The notes beneath the pieces were generated by a model. It worked only from the letters and a program-made list of their open reading frames with translations, did no database searches and had not been told where the DNA came from. Of a stretch of DNA of 6,157 nucleotides, positions 5,775-6,157 are shown in pieces; position 1 is the first letter of the stretch; each line of letters begins with the position of its first letter. Source of the DNA: Deinococcales bacterium (lineage in GTDB: Bacteria; Deinococcota; Deinococci; Deinococcales; Deinococcaceae). The translations under genes were made by a program, and so were the position numbers. Location: positions 1-6,157 of the forward strand of contig JACMOA010000216.1 of assembly GCA_014378225.1 (NCBI GenBank), read 5' to 3'.

Positions 5775-6157
5775 ATGACCCAACCCACACAAGAATACGA
5801 TGCCTCGAGCATCAAGGTGCTCAAAGGACTCGAGGGCGTGCGGATGCGCCCCGCCATGTACATTCAGGGCGGAGTCGGCATAGACGGCTATCACCAGCTT
5901 ATGACCGAAATTGTGGATAACGCGGTAGACGAGGGTCTGGGCGGTTTTGCCACCGAGGTCACGGTGACGTTGAAAAATGACAGCAGCGTCATCGTGACCG
6001 ACAATGGGCGCGGGATTCCGGTCGATATGATGGAGTCCGAAAACCGGCCTGCCATTGAGGTCATTTTCTCTGAGCTGCACGCCGGGGGCAAGTTTGACGC
6101 CAGCGCCTACAAGGTGGCAGGTGGCCTACACGGGGTCGGCTCGAGCGTGGTGAACGC
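5775..6157 (+). CDS. gyrB: DNA gyrase subunit B, ATPase domain (3' partial)
   Basis: The first 127 codons of the ATP-hydrolysing subunit of DNA gyrase, which with GyrA introduces negative supercoils into DNA. The GHKL ATPase motifs are clear: EIVDNAVDE (catalytic Glu45, Asn49), DNGRGIPVD (Asp76) and the start of the ATP lid [12 protein letters not shown] (116-127). [16 protein letters not shown] is typical of type II topoisomerase B subunits. The ATG at 5775 has AAGGAG five bases upstream. The frame leaves the right edge, so the transducer, Toprim and C-terminal regions are not seen. parE is the main alternative, but the YIQGG sequence and a likely Deinococcus background favour gyrB. The common RPGMYI motif reads RPAMYI here. 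It is driven by the strong promoter at 5581-5610. Confidence 0.9.
   Translation, partial: MTQPTQEYDASSIKVLKGLEGVRMRPAMYIQGGVGIDGYHQLMTEIVDNAVDEGLGGFATEVTVTLKNDSSVIVTDNGRGIPVDMMESENRPAIEVIFSELHAGGKFDASAYKVAGGLHGVGSSVVN

Larger units (their letters stand above)
21..6145. repeat. Highly iterated palindrome CTCGAG, 55 copies across the window
   Basis: By hand count CTCGAG occurs 55 times, first at 21 and last at 6140. Forty-six copies are in coding DNA (about one per 114 bases) and nine in the 891 bases of spacer (about one per 99). Within the kinase gene it appears in all three codon phases: ten as CTC-GAG (Leu-Glu), four as TCG-AG (Ser-Ser/Arg) and one around CGA (Arg). No fixed flanking bases were noted. 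A random sequence of this length would have one or two. The function is unknown. Confidence 0.9.

Noticed and set aside
21..6145. CTCGAG copies as cloning scars or an artificial construct
   Set aside because: The sites are dispersed inside intact, functionally ordinary genes in every phase, which construction would not produce.

Overview
This 6.2 kb window is bacterial chromosomal DNA. The partial GyrB at the right edge, with its [14 protein letters not shown] stretch, together with the CTCGAG habit described below, points to a Deinococcus-like member of the Deinococcus-Thermus phylum. That assignment is inference from remembered family sequences; no search was run.

Layout. (1) 3-1526, plus strand: C-terminal part of a GAF-PAS sensor histidine kinase of the NarL/DesK type, open at the left edge. 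(2) 1527-1609: a convergent gap with a G-rich tract and a hairpin terminator that serves the minus-strand unit. (3) 4658 down to 1610, minus strand: agmatine deiminase (aguA), N-carbamoylputrescine amidase (aguB) and an unrecognised six-helix membrane protein. The two enzymes are consecutive steps converting agmatine to putrescine. The membrane protein trails aguB by 77 bases and may be co-transcribed. A promoter-like pair sits so close to the aguA start that a leaderless mRNA is likely. (4) 4659-4950: no gene, but a compact inverted-repeat element at 4704-4804 that can fold as a three-way junction. (5) 4951-5439, minus strand: a small four-helix membrane protein of unknown function with a GTG start. 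(6) 5440-5774: a divergent regulatory region with a plus-facing terminator-like hairpin, two dyads, a near-consensus extended -10 promoter and a leader of about 158 bases. (7) 5775 to the right edge, plus strand: the start of gyrB.

The strongest unexplained signal covers the whole window. The palindrome CTCGAG occurs 55 times by hand count, about once per 112 bases, where one or two would be expected by chance. It has the same density in genes and in spacers and is found in all three codon phases, so it is selected or maintained as DNA and not as protein code. It resembles in behaviour the HIP1 palindrome of cyanobacteria.

No tRNA, rRNA, CRISPR array, transposase or intact insertion sequence was seen.
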